34,336 nt of DNA from a virus: positions 1 to 34,336 of IMG/VR virus record IMGVR_UViG_3300037504_000541; one strand, written 5' to 3'. Position numbers and translations under genes: made by a program. Within the stretch, counting starts at the first letter, position 1; each line of letters starts with the position of its first letter. Shown here piece by piece: positions 13,155-20,860 of the stretch. A model generated the notes under the pieces. It did not search any database and was not told the DNA's origin. It saw only the letters and a list, made by a program, of their open reading frames with translations.

Positions 13155-13544
13155 ATGAAAGACATGGCACAGCTTGAGGCATTGTATGAACGTCGAGAAG
13201 CGGCAAGGATCGAGCATGATGCGGCGATCAACGAGATCATCCCTGCGGATATTCGCTCCAAGGTAGAGGAACTGAACGCCAATTACGATAGCATGATGGA
13301 TGATATAAACGAGGCCATCAAATTCGCCGAAGAGCAGGTCAAGGCAGCGGTTATCGAGATAGGCGAAACAATCAGGGGTACGCGATACCAGGCTATCTGG
13401 TCTAAGCCACGCGTGTCGTGGGACGACAAACGGCTTGAGGAGTATTTTAATGCGAACGAACCAGAAGCGATAGATCGCATGCGCAAGATGGGGAAGCCGA
13501 ACGTAAGCATTCGAAAAATTTCTAATCTCGATGAGCAGCATTGA
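13155..13544 (+). CDS. Coiled-coil phage protein of the recombination module (129 aa)
   Basis: A 129-residue protein behind AAGGAG. Residues 1-75 are a coiled coil (MAQLEALYERREAARIEHDA, then FAEEQVKAAVIEIGETI). The second half (GTRYQAIWSKPRVSWDDKRLEE...PEAIDRMRKMGKPNVSIRKI) is a short beta/alpha pattern seen in phage proteins encoded next to recombinases. The shape is somewhat like Gam-type nuclease inhibitors, but no specific residue supports that. Function unknown; context suggests DNA recombination or protection. Confidence 0.72.
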   Translation: MKDMAQLEALYERREAARIEHDAAINEIIPADIRSKVEELNANYDSMMDDINEAIKFAEEQVKAAVIEIGETIRGTRYQAIWSKPRVSWDDKRLEEYFNANEPEAIDRMRKMGKPNVSIRKISNLDEQH

Positions 13545-13586
13545 TACGGTAAGACAGACATTAAACGAAGGGAACAGATACAGATA

Positions 13587-14318
13587 ATGAACAACGCAAT
13601 GAAAAACGCAATGAACGCAACGACCGAGCCGCAGACGAAATACTACTTTGTCGAGTGCGAAATTGAAACACGCGAGGTCGTGTTTCAGCAAATTGACGGT
13701 CGCTGGCAGTTGGTAGACTATGACAAAAACAATCCGGAACATAAAAACCCGGACGTAGAAATCAGCTTCCACTTCTACGGCACCACTCGCGACGGTGCTA
13801 CCTACAGCATTGACCGCACGATGCAGGCACACAGCCGCAAGCGCCCTGACTGGACGAAGGTGGTGCTCCCGTCGCTCAAGAAGCTCGGCATTGAAGACCC
13901 AATGACCCAGGTACACAAGCATTGGGTGCATATCGAACTGGTCAAGACTGGTGAATACACGAACAAAGACGGCGAACAGAAGAACTTGACTACTCCCCGC
14001 TTCCTGGAAATCTTCGACAGCCGTGAAGCTTGTAATACTGCTGCGGAAGCGTTTTGGAATGAACGCCGCAACAATGACGGTGGCCATGTCAATGGTCACG
14101 ATGTCCAGGCCAAGAACACACCACAGCCTGTTGAGGAGCACCCCCAGCGCACCATGCTCCTCACACTACTCCCTGCGATGTGGACGGCAGCACAGCAGCA
14201 ACCAGACGCAAACGCCGCCTTTCAGCAGATGCTGGAAGCCAACCCGCTGATGAAAGATGCTGGAATCACAATGACCTCAACTGAGGTCATCGATATTACG
14301 GGCATCCTGCCCTACTAG
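13587..14318 (+). CDS. Hypothetical replication-module protein (possible ssDNA-binding type)
   Basis: A 243-residue protein with a beta-rich N-terminal half (KYYFVECEIETREVVFQQI, WQLVDYDKN, VEISFHFYGTT, HWVHIELVKTGEYTNKDGEQ) and an acidic C-terminal tail (EVIDITGILPY). A beta-rich core with an acidic tip, sited just before annealing and helicase genes, is reminiscent of a single-stranded-DNA-binding protein, but no diagnostic motif is visible. GAAGGGAA precedes the ATG at 13587 at a rather long distance; the in-frame ATG at 13599 is an alternative start. Confidence 0.7.
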   Translation: MNNAMKNAMNATTEPQTKYYFVECEIETREVVFQQIDGRWQLVDYDKNNPEHKNPDVEISFHFYGTTRDGATYSIDRTMQAHSRKRPDWTKVVLPSLKKLGIEDPMTQVHKHWVHIELVKTGEYTNKDGEQKNLTTPRFLEIFDSREACNTAAEAFWNERRNNDGGHVNGHDVQAKNTPQPVEEHPQRTMLLTLLPAMWTAAQQQPDANAAFQQMLEANPLMKDAGITMTSTEVIDITGILPY

Positions 14319-14326
14319 CGAGGAGC

Positions 14327-14365
14327 AAAAACGCCTGTGCAGTTGATCACTGCACAGGCGTTTTA
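14327..14365. terminator. 16-bp perfect hairpin, terminator-like in both directions
   Basis: AAAACGCCTGTGCAGT (14328-14343), a five-base loop and its exact complement (14349-14364) form a long stem ending in TTTT on either strand. It may terminate or attenuate the operon between the gene ending at 14318 and the one at 14379, whose GGAG ribosome site begins two bases after the stem. Confidence 0.7.
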
Positions 14366-14378
14366 TGGAGAAACAATT

Positions 14379-15026
14379 ATGTTGCTCAGTATACTCTACA
14401 ATGGCCTGGATATGCAATCCCAACCAGATTGGGGAATGCCTGCTATTAGCGCGCCGATTGCGCCAGCATCGTATCTAGCTGTATGCGCCGATGGCGCGCA
14501 ACTGGCGATCCGGGTGATGACCACGAACGATCTGCGCCACGCATTGCGCAACAAGACACTCTATGCTGATATGATCAAACTGCGCAACCTCTCACCGTGG
14601 GCGTACCTCATCACGCTGGAGGGCAAGCGCACGCTTGAAGATGACCTATCCGGCGCGCTCTTGAGCGTGCAGGAAACTGGCGTTGGAACGCTGCATATCA
14701 AACAGGAAACGTTAGTTGAGACGGTGCAGCGGCTCGCAAAACGTGACCGTACACCTCGTCGCGTGCGCCCGCCGCGTGATGTGCTGTTTGCCGATCCTGA
14801 TCTGGATATGCTGCTGGCTTTGCCGGGTATTGGTGAGCAGAAGGCAGAAGCTTTGCTCCAGTATTGTGGCGGTGCAGCGTGGGCGCTGATGGTACTCACG
14901 GATGACAAGCATGAGTTTCCAGGTATCGGACAAGAAACCCGTCGTAAGGTGCGCGAGGCTCTTGGATTGCACGATGATATGGGCTTCCGTGTGGAATCCC
15001 ACGAACCGCAGGAGGCAACCACATGA
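14379..15026 (+). CDS. ERCC4/XPF-like protein with tandem HhH motifs (nuclease motif degenerate)
   Basis: A 215-residue protein from the ATG at 14379 (GGAG eight bases upstream). An upstream start at 14337 would lie in the hairpin and is rejected. Residues 35-85 (LAVCADGAQLAIRVMTTNDL...KLRNLSPWAYLITLEGKR) follow the strand/helix order of ERCC4 nuclease domains, including the LITLEG strand. However, the ERKxxxD catalytic signature is not present at the expected place, which reads RVMTTNDL. Two helix-hairpin-helix motifs follow (ALPGIGEQKAEALL near 147-160 and FPGIGQETRRKV near 180-191), giving non-specific DNA binding. It is probably a branched-DNA-binding recombination factor. It overlaps the RecT-like gene by four bases. 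Confidence 0.68.
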   Translation: MLLSILYNGLDMQSQPDWGMPAISAPIAPASYLAVCADGAQLAIRVMTTNDLRHALRNKTLYADMIKLRNLSPWAYLITLEGKRTLEDDLSGALLSVQETGVGTLHIKQETLVETVQRLAKRDRTPRRVRPPRDVLFADPDLDMLLALPGIGEQKAEALLQYCGGAAWALMVLTDDKHEFPGIGQETRRKVREALGLHDDMGFRVESHEPQEATT

Positions 15027-15577
15027 CCACCGAATTGGTGCCGACCACAACTACCGAACTGGCCCGCCGCGAAGTGACGCCGGAGGCATGGCATCTGATT
15101 ACATCGATGGCCGAAACCGTCTATGAATGCCGTCTGGTAGCAGGCGTGAACAAGCCGGAGCAGGCCGCGTTTGCGATGCTGAAGGCATACGAGCTTGGGT
15201 TTCCTCTGTCCAGCGTAGGCGATAACCTACAGGTCGTCATGGGCAAGGTTGCGCTCACCTCGCAGGGAATGCTAGCGAAAATCCAAAGCCGCCCGGATAT
15301 TGTGCATCTCCAGATCGACAGCAGCACCGACGACGCCTGCACCGTCACGATGGTCAGAAATACCGGGTTTAAGTTCACACTCACCTATAGTGTGAAGGAT
15401 GCCGAGCGGGCCGGGTTGGTGAAACCAGATAGCAACTGGAAAAAGTACCCGGCGAATATGTGTAGGTGGCGCGCTATCAGTATGTGCGCTCGCATTGTGG
15501 TGCCTGATCTGCTAGCCGGTTTGTACCTGGCGAGTGAGTTGAATGGGGATATTATAGACGCAGAGGGAGTGGAATGA
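15023..15577 (+). CDS. RecT-like single-strand annealing protein
   Basis: A 184-residue protein whose core (AFAMLKAYELGFPLSSVGDNL, VVMGKVALTSQGMLAKIQSRPD, YSVKDAERAGLVKPDSNWKKYP, MCRWRAISMCARIVVPDLLAGLY) has the pattern of short RecT-family phage recombinases. These bind ssDNA and anneal complementary strands during recombination and replication repair. The Lys/Tyr-Pro followed by an R-A-I-S-x-x-A-R helix is the most recognisable part. It is shorter than RecT proper (about 270 residues). Its start overlaps the ERCC4-like gene and its stop overlaps the helicase start. Confidence 0.75.
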   Translation: MTTELVPTTTTELARREVTPEAWHLITSMAETVYECRLVAGVNKPEQAAFAMLKAYELGFPLSSVGDNLQVVMGKVALTSQGMLAKIQSRPDIVHLQIDSSTDDACTVTMVRNTGFKFTLTYSVKDAERAGLVKPDSNWKKYPANMCRWRAISMCARIVVPDLLAGLYLASELNGDIIDAEGVE

Positions 15578-17367
15578 ATTTATTACAACAGGCGATGGGT
15601 ATGGGCGTGATGCCCGAACCATCACAGACAAATGGGTTTGTGCCATCGAAGTACCAGGCGTCCATTTTTGAATGGGCGCAACACGGCACCGGGAATGCAT
15701 TAGTGGAGGCTGTCGCTGGCAGCGGCAAGAGCACCACACTTGAACAACTCACCAGGCGTTTGAATGGCTCTATCCTGTTTTGTGCCTTTAATAAGCACAT
15801 CGCAGAGCCAATGCAGAAGAAGTTGCAAAACGCGAATGTGAGCACGATTAATAGTATCGGGCATCGCACTGTAGCGCGCCATCTGGGCCGCGTATCGCTT
15901 GATGATCGAAAGTACCGCACCATTGCCCGCGAACTGACCGCACCACTAGCGAACGATTATGATGAGCGCCGCAAACTGTCAGGCGCGCTGTATGACCTGT
16001 GTCGGTTTGTGCGCATCACATTGACCGACCCAGACAGCCAGACAGCACTGGATCGTCTGGTACGGCATTATGGCGTTGAGGACACAACGACCGAACTATT
16101 ACTACTGGTCAAGGTCGCCATCGAACGCGGGAATAATCTGGCGGCAGAGCAAAAAGTAATCGACTTTGCTGATCAACTCTACTTGCCACATCGGTGGGCG
16201 CTGACACCAGACCAATATGATTGGGTGTTAATTGACGAAGCACAAGACCTAAACGCCGCACAACTCGATTTAGTGCTGAAATGCGTTAATCAAACCGGGC
16301 GCATTGTAGCGGTGGGCGACGGCAAACAGGCTATCTATGGTTTTGCTGGAGCCGATGCCGCGAGCTTCCAGAAGATATCCACCGCAACCGATGCAACTCG
16401 GTTGCCATTGTCGATCTGCTATCGTTGCCCGTCCGGGCATCTCGATCTGACCCGCGAGATTGTGCCAGAAATTGAAGCTCGTGACAATGCGCCTGATGGT
16501 ATTATTGAGCATATTGGCGAGCAAGACCTGCACAAACACCTTCAGCCAAATGATCTGGTGCTCTGTCGCCTTACAGCGCCGTTGATTGATGCGTGCCTGG
16601 AATTGATAGCGCGTGGCACGCCTGCCACCGTGCGCGGGCGCGATATCGGTAAGCAACTCACAAAGATCGTTGATCAGGCCACTGATAACGGCGATAAGCC
16701 GTGGGAACGCTTTATCTGGCACCTTGACGCCTATCGTGTTGAGCAGGCCGCGAAGTTGGGTGACGACGACGAGAAACTGCAATCGCTCGAAGACCGGGTA
16801 AGTGCTGTGCGGCGCTGCTATCAGGAATGGCAGAGCGCCAACGCTGATACTTTCAAGCGGCGGCTTGAAGGGTTGTTCAACGACAAGGACAGCATTGTCA
16901 CACTTTCGACTATCCACCGTGCGAAGGGTCTGGAAGCGGAGCGCGTATTCATCCTGCGCCCAGATAAACTGCCGTTACAACTCCGCAACCCGCAGCAGTG
17001 GCAAACCGAACAGGAATGGAACCTGCGCTATGTAGCGCTCACTCGCAGCAGGCACTATCTCTGTTTTGTACATCAGGAGACGCCACCAGAAGCCCCACAA
17101 GAGCCAGAACAGAAACAAGGGGTGGCAGACATCACAGAACCAGATAATGACACGTCTCCGTGTCACTCAGGCACACCACAATCGTTGTATAAACAAGTCT
17201 GCGACCTGGATGACGAGCATAGCCGCATACAGGCAGATCGCAAGTTAAAACGCCGGGAACTTGCGCAGATAGTGATGGATTCGGGCGGCGAACTGGAAGT
17301 TGAGGGTGCGCTCTTGAGAGCGTATGCGAAGGGCGACGAATTGGTATTGCAAATCAGGACGCGATGA
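15574..17367 (+). CDS. UvrD/Rep-type superfamily 1 DNA helicase
   Basis: A 597-residue helicase. Walker A AGSGKST at 48-54, Walker B DEAQDL at 221-226, motif III GDGKQAIYGFAGA at 248-260, motif V STIHRAKGLEAERV and motif VI LRYVALTRSRHYL are all present in order. SF1A helicases move 3' to 5' on ssDNA and unwind or strip proteins from DNA. No nuclease domain is visible. GAGGGAG precedes the start, which overlaps the RecT-like stop. Likely role: replication restart or recombination. After motif VI comes a Pro/Gln/Glu-rich linker and a helical tail of about 70 residues (CDLDDEHSRIQADRKLKRRE). Confidence 0.9.
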   Translation: MNLLQQAMGMGVMPEPSQTNGFVPSKYQASIFEWAQHGTGNALVEAVAGSGKSTTLEQLTRRLNGSILFCAFNKHIAEPMQKKLQNANVSTINSIGHRTVARHLGRVSLDDRKYRTIARELTAPLANDYDERRKLSGALYDLCRFVRITLTDPDSQTALDRLVRHYGVEDTTTELLLLVKVAIERGNNLAAEQKVIDFADQLYLPHRWALTPDQYDWVLIDEAQDLNAAQLDLVLKCVNQTGRIVAVGDGKQAIYGFAGADAASFQKISTATDATRLPLSICYRCPSGHLDLTREIVPEIEARDNAPDGIIEHIGEQDLHKHLQPNDLVLCRLTAPLIDACLELIARGTPATVRGRDIGKQLTKIVDQATDNGDKPWERFIWHLDAYRVEQAAKLGDDDEKLQSLEDRVSAVRRCYQEWQSANADTFKRRLEGLFNDKDSIVTLSTIHRAKGLEAERVFILRPDKLPLQLRNPQQWQTEQEWNLRYVALTRSRHYLCFVHQETPPEAPQEPEQKQGVADITEPDNDTSPCHSGTPQSLYKQVCDLDDEHSRIQADRKLKRRELAQIVMDSGGELEVEGALLRAYAKGDELVLQIRTR

Positions 17368-19544
17368 TGATACATGACACAAAAACTGCTATATTGCAGG
17401 CACTCGAACCATACCAGAATACGCAACATGGCGAAGGCCGCTACAACACACCGTGGCGGCCCGATGCCGATGGTGGCACGCTGTCAGTATCAGAGAACAG
17501 CGACGGGTATCTGGTCTGGTACGATCACAAAGACGAGGAAGGCGGGAGCCAGCGGGAGTTGGCTGAGCGTCTGAATATCCAGACACCCAACGACACGCAC
17601 CCATTGGGCAACATCTGGGAGCGCGCCGGGTTAACGCAGGGTGCCACATACGCACCGAAACCAGCGTACACCTCACTCGAAGACTACGCTACAAAGCACG
17701 GTGTGAGCAAGCATGTTTTTAGCCGCGCCGGGTGGAAAGAAACCCAACGACGCGGACACAAAGTGCTTGCTATTGCAACACAAACGGGTACGCGGTACAG
17801 GTATCTAGACGAAGAAAAAGCCGGGCTGAAATACGATCATGACAAAGGTTGGCAACCGTGCTGGTATGGATTGGGTGTGGCAATCAGTATGCAACTCGAC
17901 TGCCTGATCATCTGCAATGGTGAGGCGTCTACCGTGGTGGCACACCATTACGGTGTGCCAGCCATCTGTGTACCAGGCGGTGAGAAGAAGTTACCGCAGC
18001 CGCTTGTAGAAGAACTTCAGGAGCGCTGGCAGGGTCGGGTGTATGTGGCGCTCGACAGCGACGATAAAGGCCGCAAGGTTGCGCCAAAAATTGCCGAGCA
18101 GGTGAAGGGCACAGCGATTGATCTGGGTCATGATTTCGGCTATGACCTGGCTGATTTTTGCCGTGACAACCCCGAAGAGACGTTGCAGACACTCGAAAAG
18201 TGCGCCCGCACTGACACAGTCTATACGCCCTCCTGGATACAAGAAGGCATTACGCTGTTTGCGCTGCGTCGTAAAGAATTCGATGAGTTGCAGTGGGTTG
18301 TGCCGGGCCTGCTGCCGGAAGGCTGTTGCTTGATGGCAGGCAAACCCAAAACGAAAAAGAGTTGGCTGGCGCTCGGTCTGTCACTGGCTGTGGCAATGCA
18401 GCAGCGGAAGGCGTTTGACAGTCTGGATACACGATCCGGCGAGGTGCTGTATCTCGATCTGGAGAGCAATCAACGCCGCATGAAGAGTCGCATCGGGGCG
18501 ATGTTAGAGGATGCCATTGAATGGCCTGACAATTTCCATCTTTTCACTTCCTGGGAACGCGGCGAGGCGGGCATTCAGATGCTTGAGGAATGGATGCAGC
18601 ATCATCCGAAAACCGCGCTCATTGTAGTGGACATCCTTCAGAATATCAGGGCACCACGAGACAAGAATGCAAACCCATATGACGACGATTACAATGCTGT
18701 CAAGCCACTGAACCAGTTTGCAGAGCGCCACCGCATCACCATTATTGCTATCCATCACACCCGCAAGGCGAAAGCCGATGATGTGTTTGATGAAATCAGC
18801 GGATCTACTGGTTTAACGGGCGGTGTCGCAACGATGTGGATCATCGGGCGCGTGCCATCCTCTGATGACATGGTGCTGCATATCCGGGGCCGTGACGTTG
18901 ACGATGAGGAACTGGCGCTCTCCTGGGACGATTACGCCACTGAGCACCGCATTGAGGGCGACGCGGCTGTATATGCCATCACGAGCGAGCGCCAGCGCGT
19001 TCTGGAGGTAATGCAGGAAGGCATCCAGTACACGCCCAAAGACATCGCCGCCGAGTTGGAAACCACCGTCAATGCCGTCCAGAAGCAACTGCGTCACCTT
19101 GCCGATAGCTTACTTGTTCGCAAAGTGGGTTATGGCAAATACGAGAAAATTTGCAGGCAGAGTAGGCAGAGTGGGCAGAGTGGGAATAGTAGGCAGAGTA
19201 GTCACTCTGCCTACGGAGCTTCAACTCTGCCTAACTCTGCCTGGGGGGGTGGCAGAGTTAACGACGCATCAGGAAGCGATAAAACGGCATTTTTTGGCAA
19301 CTCTGCCTACTCTGCCTGCTATTCTATAGGCGAAAAATCGCAAAAAGAGTACATCGGGAATGTACTCAGCGCACACGCATCCAGCACACTCCGCATTGCA
19401 ATCGACAATGGACAGTACTGGTTAACGGATGATCAAGGCCATATCATTTGGCCCGAGTCATTTGCTAGTCAGGCGGATGCAAAAAATCAGGTTACACAAT
19501 GGCTGAATGAGAATGGCGGATATAACGCTGTGGAGGGCTACTAA
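17364..19544 (+). CDS. Primase-helicase fusion (TOPRIM-like domain plus RepA/AAA_25-type helicase)
   Basis: A 726-residue protein. The N-terminal 80 residues resemble a primase DNA-recognition domain without zinc cysteines. A TOPRIM-like domain follows, with ICNGEAST at 183-190 and ALDSDDKGRK at 229-238. A RecA-fold helicase comes next: AGKPKTKKS (Walker A variant of the RepA group) at 325-333, LIVVDIL at 419-425, IAIHHTRKAK at 461-470, then STGLTGG. A winged-helix-like segment (YTPKDIAAELETTVNAVQKQL) is followed by a Ser/Gln/Gly-rich linker encoded by the 8-mer repeats at 19156-19316 and a last 60-residue domain. It would prime and unwind DNA at phage replication forks. The start overlaps the UvrD stop. 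Confidence 0.87.
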   Translation: MMIHDTKTAILQALEPYQNTQHGEGRYNTPWRPDADGGTLSVSENSDGYLVWYDHKDEEGGSQRELAERLNIQTPNDTHPLGNIWERAGLTQGATYAPKPAYTSLEDYATKHGVSKHVFSRAGWKETQRRGHKVLAIATQTGTRYRYLDEEKAGLKYDHDKGWQPCWYGLGVAISMQLDCLIICNGEASTVVAHHYGVPAICVPGGEKKLPQPLVEELQERWQGRVYVALDSDDKGRKVAPKIAEQVKGTAIDLGHDFGYDLADFCRDNPEETLQTLEKCARTDTVYTPSWIQEGITLFALRRKEFDELQWVVPGLLPEGCCLMAGKPKTKKSWLALGLSLAVAMQQRKAFDSLDTRSGEVLYLDLESNQRRMKSRIGAMLEDAIEWPDNFHLFTSWERGEAGIQMLEEWMQHHPKTALIVVDILQNIRAPRDKNANPYDDDYNAVKPLNQFAERHRITIIAIHHTRKAKADDVFDEISGSTGLTGGVATMWIIGRVPSSDDMVLHIRGRDVDDEELALSWDDYATEHRIEGDAAVYAITSERQRVLEVMQEGIQYTPKDIAAELETTVNAVQKQLRHLADSLLVRKVGYGKYEKICRQSRQSGQSGNSRQSSHSAYGASTLPNSAWGGGRVNDASGSDKTAFFGNSAYSACYSIGEKSQKEYIGNVLSAHASSTLRIAIDNGQYWLTDDQGHIIWPESFASQADAKNQVTQWLNENGGYNAVEGY
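19156..19316. repeat. Ten copies of GGCAGAGT in both orientations (possible origin)
   Basis: The 8-mer GGCAGAGT occurs at 19156, 19165, 19174, 19192 and 19251, and its complement ACTCTGCC starts at 19204, 19224, 19234, 19300 and 19309. Several copies are nine bases apart, and the arrangement can fold into hairpins (for example 19192-19211). It lies within the primase-helicase coding sequence, in a low-complexity linker, the kind of place where lambdoid phages keep their origin iterons. Confidence 0.8.
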
Positions 19545-19739
19545 TGATGCGAACATTTGCCTCGCTCTTTAGCGGCGGCGGTGGCGCATCCTACTGGATT
19601 AGCGCACTCCAGGAGCAGTCAAGGCTCTGGCGTCCCCTGTGCGGTGGCGGCGGCGGCGGCAGAGGCTTGCGAGGCCAACCGCGCTCGCAAACGCGCGCAG
19701 ATTCAACAGGTTGCGCAATGACTACAGGAGCAAGGTGGA
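19544..19739 (+). pseudogene. Truncated duplicate of the Dcm-type gene start fused to an unrelated remnant
   Basis: The first 44 bases from the ATG at 19544 are identical to the first 44 bases of the methyltransferase gene at 20857 (both encode MMRTFASLFSGGGGA). After that the sequence is unrelated, and the frame becomes Gly/Arg-rich and runs on into the next gene in the wrong frame. A second frame, open to a TGA at 19719-19721, encodes an Ala-rich tail (AVAAAAAEACEANRARKRAQ) that looks like the end of a lost protein. The primase stop overlaps this ATG (TAATG), as if the original methyltransferase or its neighbour once started here. It is a rearrangement scar, probably not a functional gene. 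Confidence 0.6.
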
Positions 19740-20597
19740 ATGGAAAGAGGTATGAAACCGATCATCGCATACTACGGCGGCAAGCAGCGGATTGCCTCGC
19801 GCATTGTAGACGTTATCTGCACTATCCCGCACAAGGTTTATGTGGAACCATTTGCAGGTGGCGCGTCTGTGATGTTCGCCAAGGGCAAACCGATTCCCAA
19901 TAATCATGATGATTATCGGGAATGCGTAAACGACAGCGACGAGCGAATTGTGACGCTCTATCGCGTATGCCAGGAGCAGAAAGAGGATTTGCTACACCTG
20001 CTGCACCACACGCCATACAGCCAGGCAGAGCATCGCAGGGCGCACGCAATAATGCGGGCACCGCACGAATACACGCCGCTGCGCGTGGCCTGGGCGGTGG
20101 TTGTCCAGACCCGCCAGTCGTTTGCAAACAGCATAGGTAAGGGGTGGGGAACAGGCGTAAAGACAAAGAACCACGCACAAACATGGGCAACGTATCTGCA
20201 ATGGCTGCCCGCCATACTGGAACGATTCAGCGGCGTGTATGTGTCGTGCGAGGATGCCATCAGATGTATTCAGCGATGGGATAGTCCCGACACGCTGTTC
20301 TATTGCGACCCGCCCTACCCTGACACAAATCAGGGGCATTACAGCGGCTACACCCTGGAGGACTGGCACGCGCTGTGTGACGTGTTGGATGCGTGCCAGG
20401 GAAGTTACATCCTGAGCAACTATCCGCAGACTACGGAACCAGCGTCGGCACAGCGCAGGGTAGAAATACAGGCCGTGATGAGCGCAGAGAACAGCAAGAC
20501 CCGCACGAATAATCAACGCACTGAGTGTTTGTGGGTTTGTAACCGTGGGCAGCGGCAGCAAACTTCATTATTCGATGCAATACTGGAGGGTCACTAA
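19740..20597 (+). CDS. Dam-type (D12 class) N6-adenine DNA methyltransferase
   Basis: A 285-residue protein. IAYYGGKQRIA at residues 9-19 and VEPFAGGAS at 35-43 form the SAM-binding region, and CDPPYPDT at 189-196 is catalytic motif IV, the order of alpha-class Dam/D12 enzymes. These enzymes methylate adenine N6, often in GATC. The start at 19740 has AGGAG nine bases upstream; ATG 19752 (MKPIIAYYGGK) is an alternative. It overlaps the following small gene by TAATG. With the Dcm-type gene nearby, it would protect replicated phage DNA. Confidence 0.9.
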   Translation: MERGMKPIIAYYGGKQRIASRIVDVICTIPHKVYVEPFAGGASVMFAKGKPIPNNHDDYRECVNDSDERIVTLYRVCQEQKEDLLHLLHHTPYSQAEHRRAHAIMRAPHEYTPLRVAWAVVVQTRQSFANSIGKGWGTGVKTKNHAQTWATYLQWLPAILERFSGVYVSCEDAIRCIQRWDSPDTLFYCDPPYPDTNQGHYSGYTLEDWHALCDVLDACQGSYILSNYPQTTEPASAQRRVEIQAVMSAENSKTRTNNQRTECLWVCNRGQRQQTSLFDAILEGH

Positions 20598-20860
20598 TGG
20601 CACGCAAACCTGATCACCATCCCAACCAGGCTAACCTGGAGATGAGCGGGGTGCAGCAGTACTGCCCACTGTCCGATCTCGCAGCGCTGGCCGAGCGCCG
20701 CCGCGTACTATACGCGGAACTCGAACGGCTAATATCCACGCTCGGCATCGATGCGCATACCGCGCCATACTGGACATTGGACAACGACGATGCCCCACCG
20801 TGGTACAGCCTGCCGAGAGCCGTGGAACGGCTGCGAGAGCAAGTAGAGGGGATGGGATGA
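20597..20860 (+). CDS. Small hypothetical protein (87 aa) between two methyltransferases
   Basis: An 87-residue protein, coupled to both neighbours by overlapping stop/start codons (TAATG and TGATG). It has a helical core (LSDLAALAERRRVLYAELER), a Trp/Pro-rich segment (YWTLDNDDAPPWYSLP) and a C-terminal helix (RAVERLREQVEGMG). No family is recognised. It may assist one of the methyltransferases, by position only. Confidence 0.7.
   Translation: MARKPDHHPNQANLEMSGVQQYCPLSDLAALAERRRVLYAELERLISTLGIDAHTAPYWTLDNDDAPPWYSLPRAVERLREQVEGMG

Noticed and set aside
12999-14141. A 380-codon minus-strand ORF
   Set aside because: It is antisense to three well-formed rightward genes with ribosome sites, and its composition looks like shadow coding.
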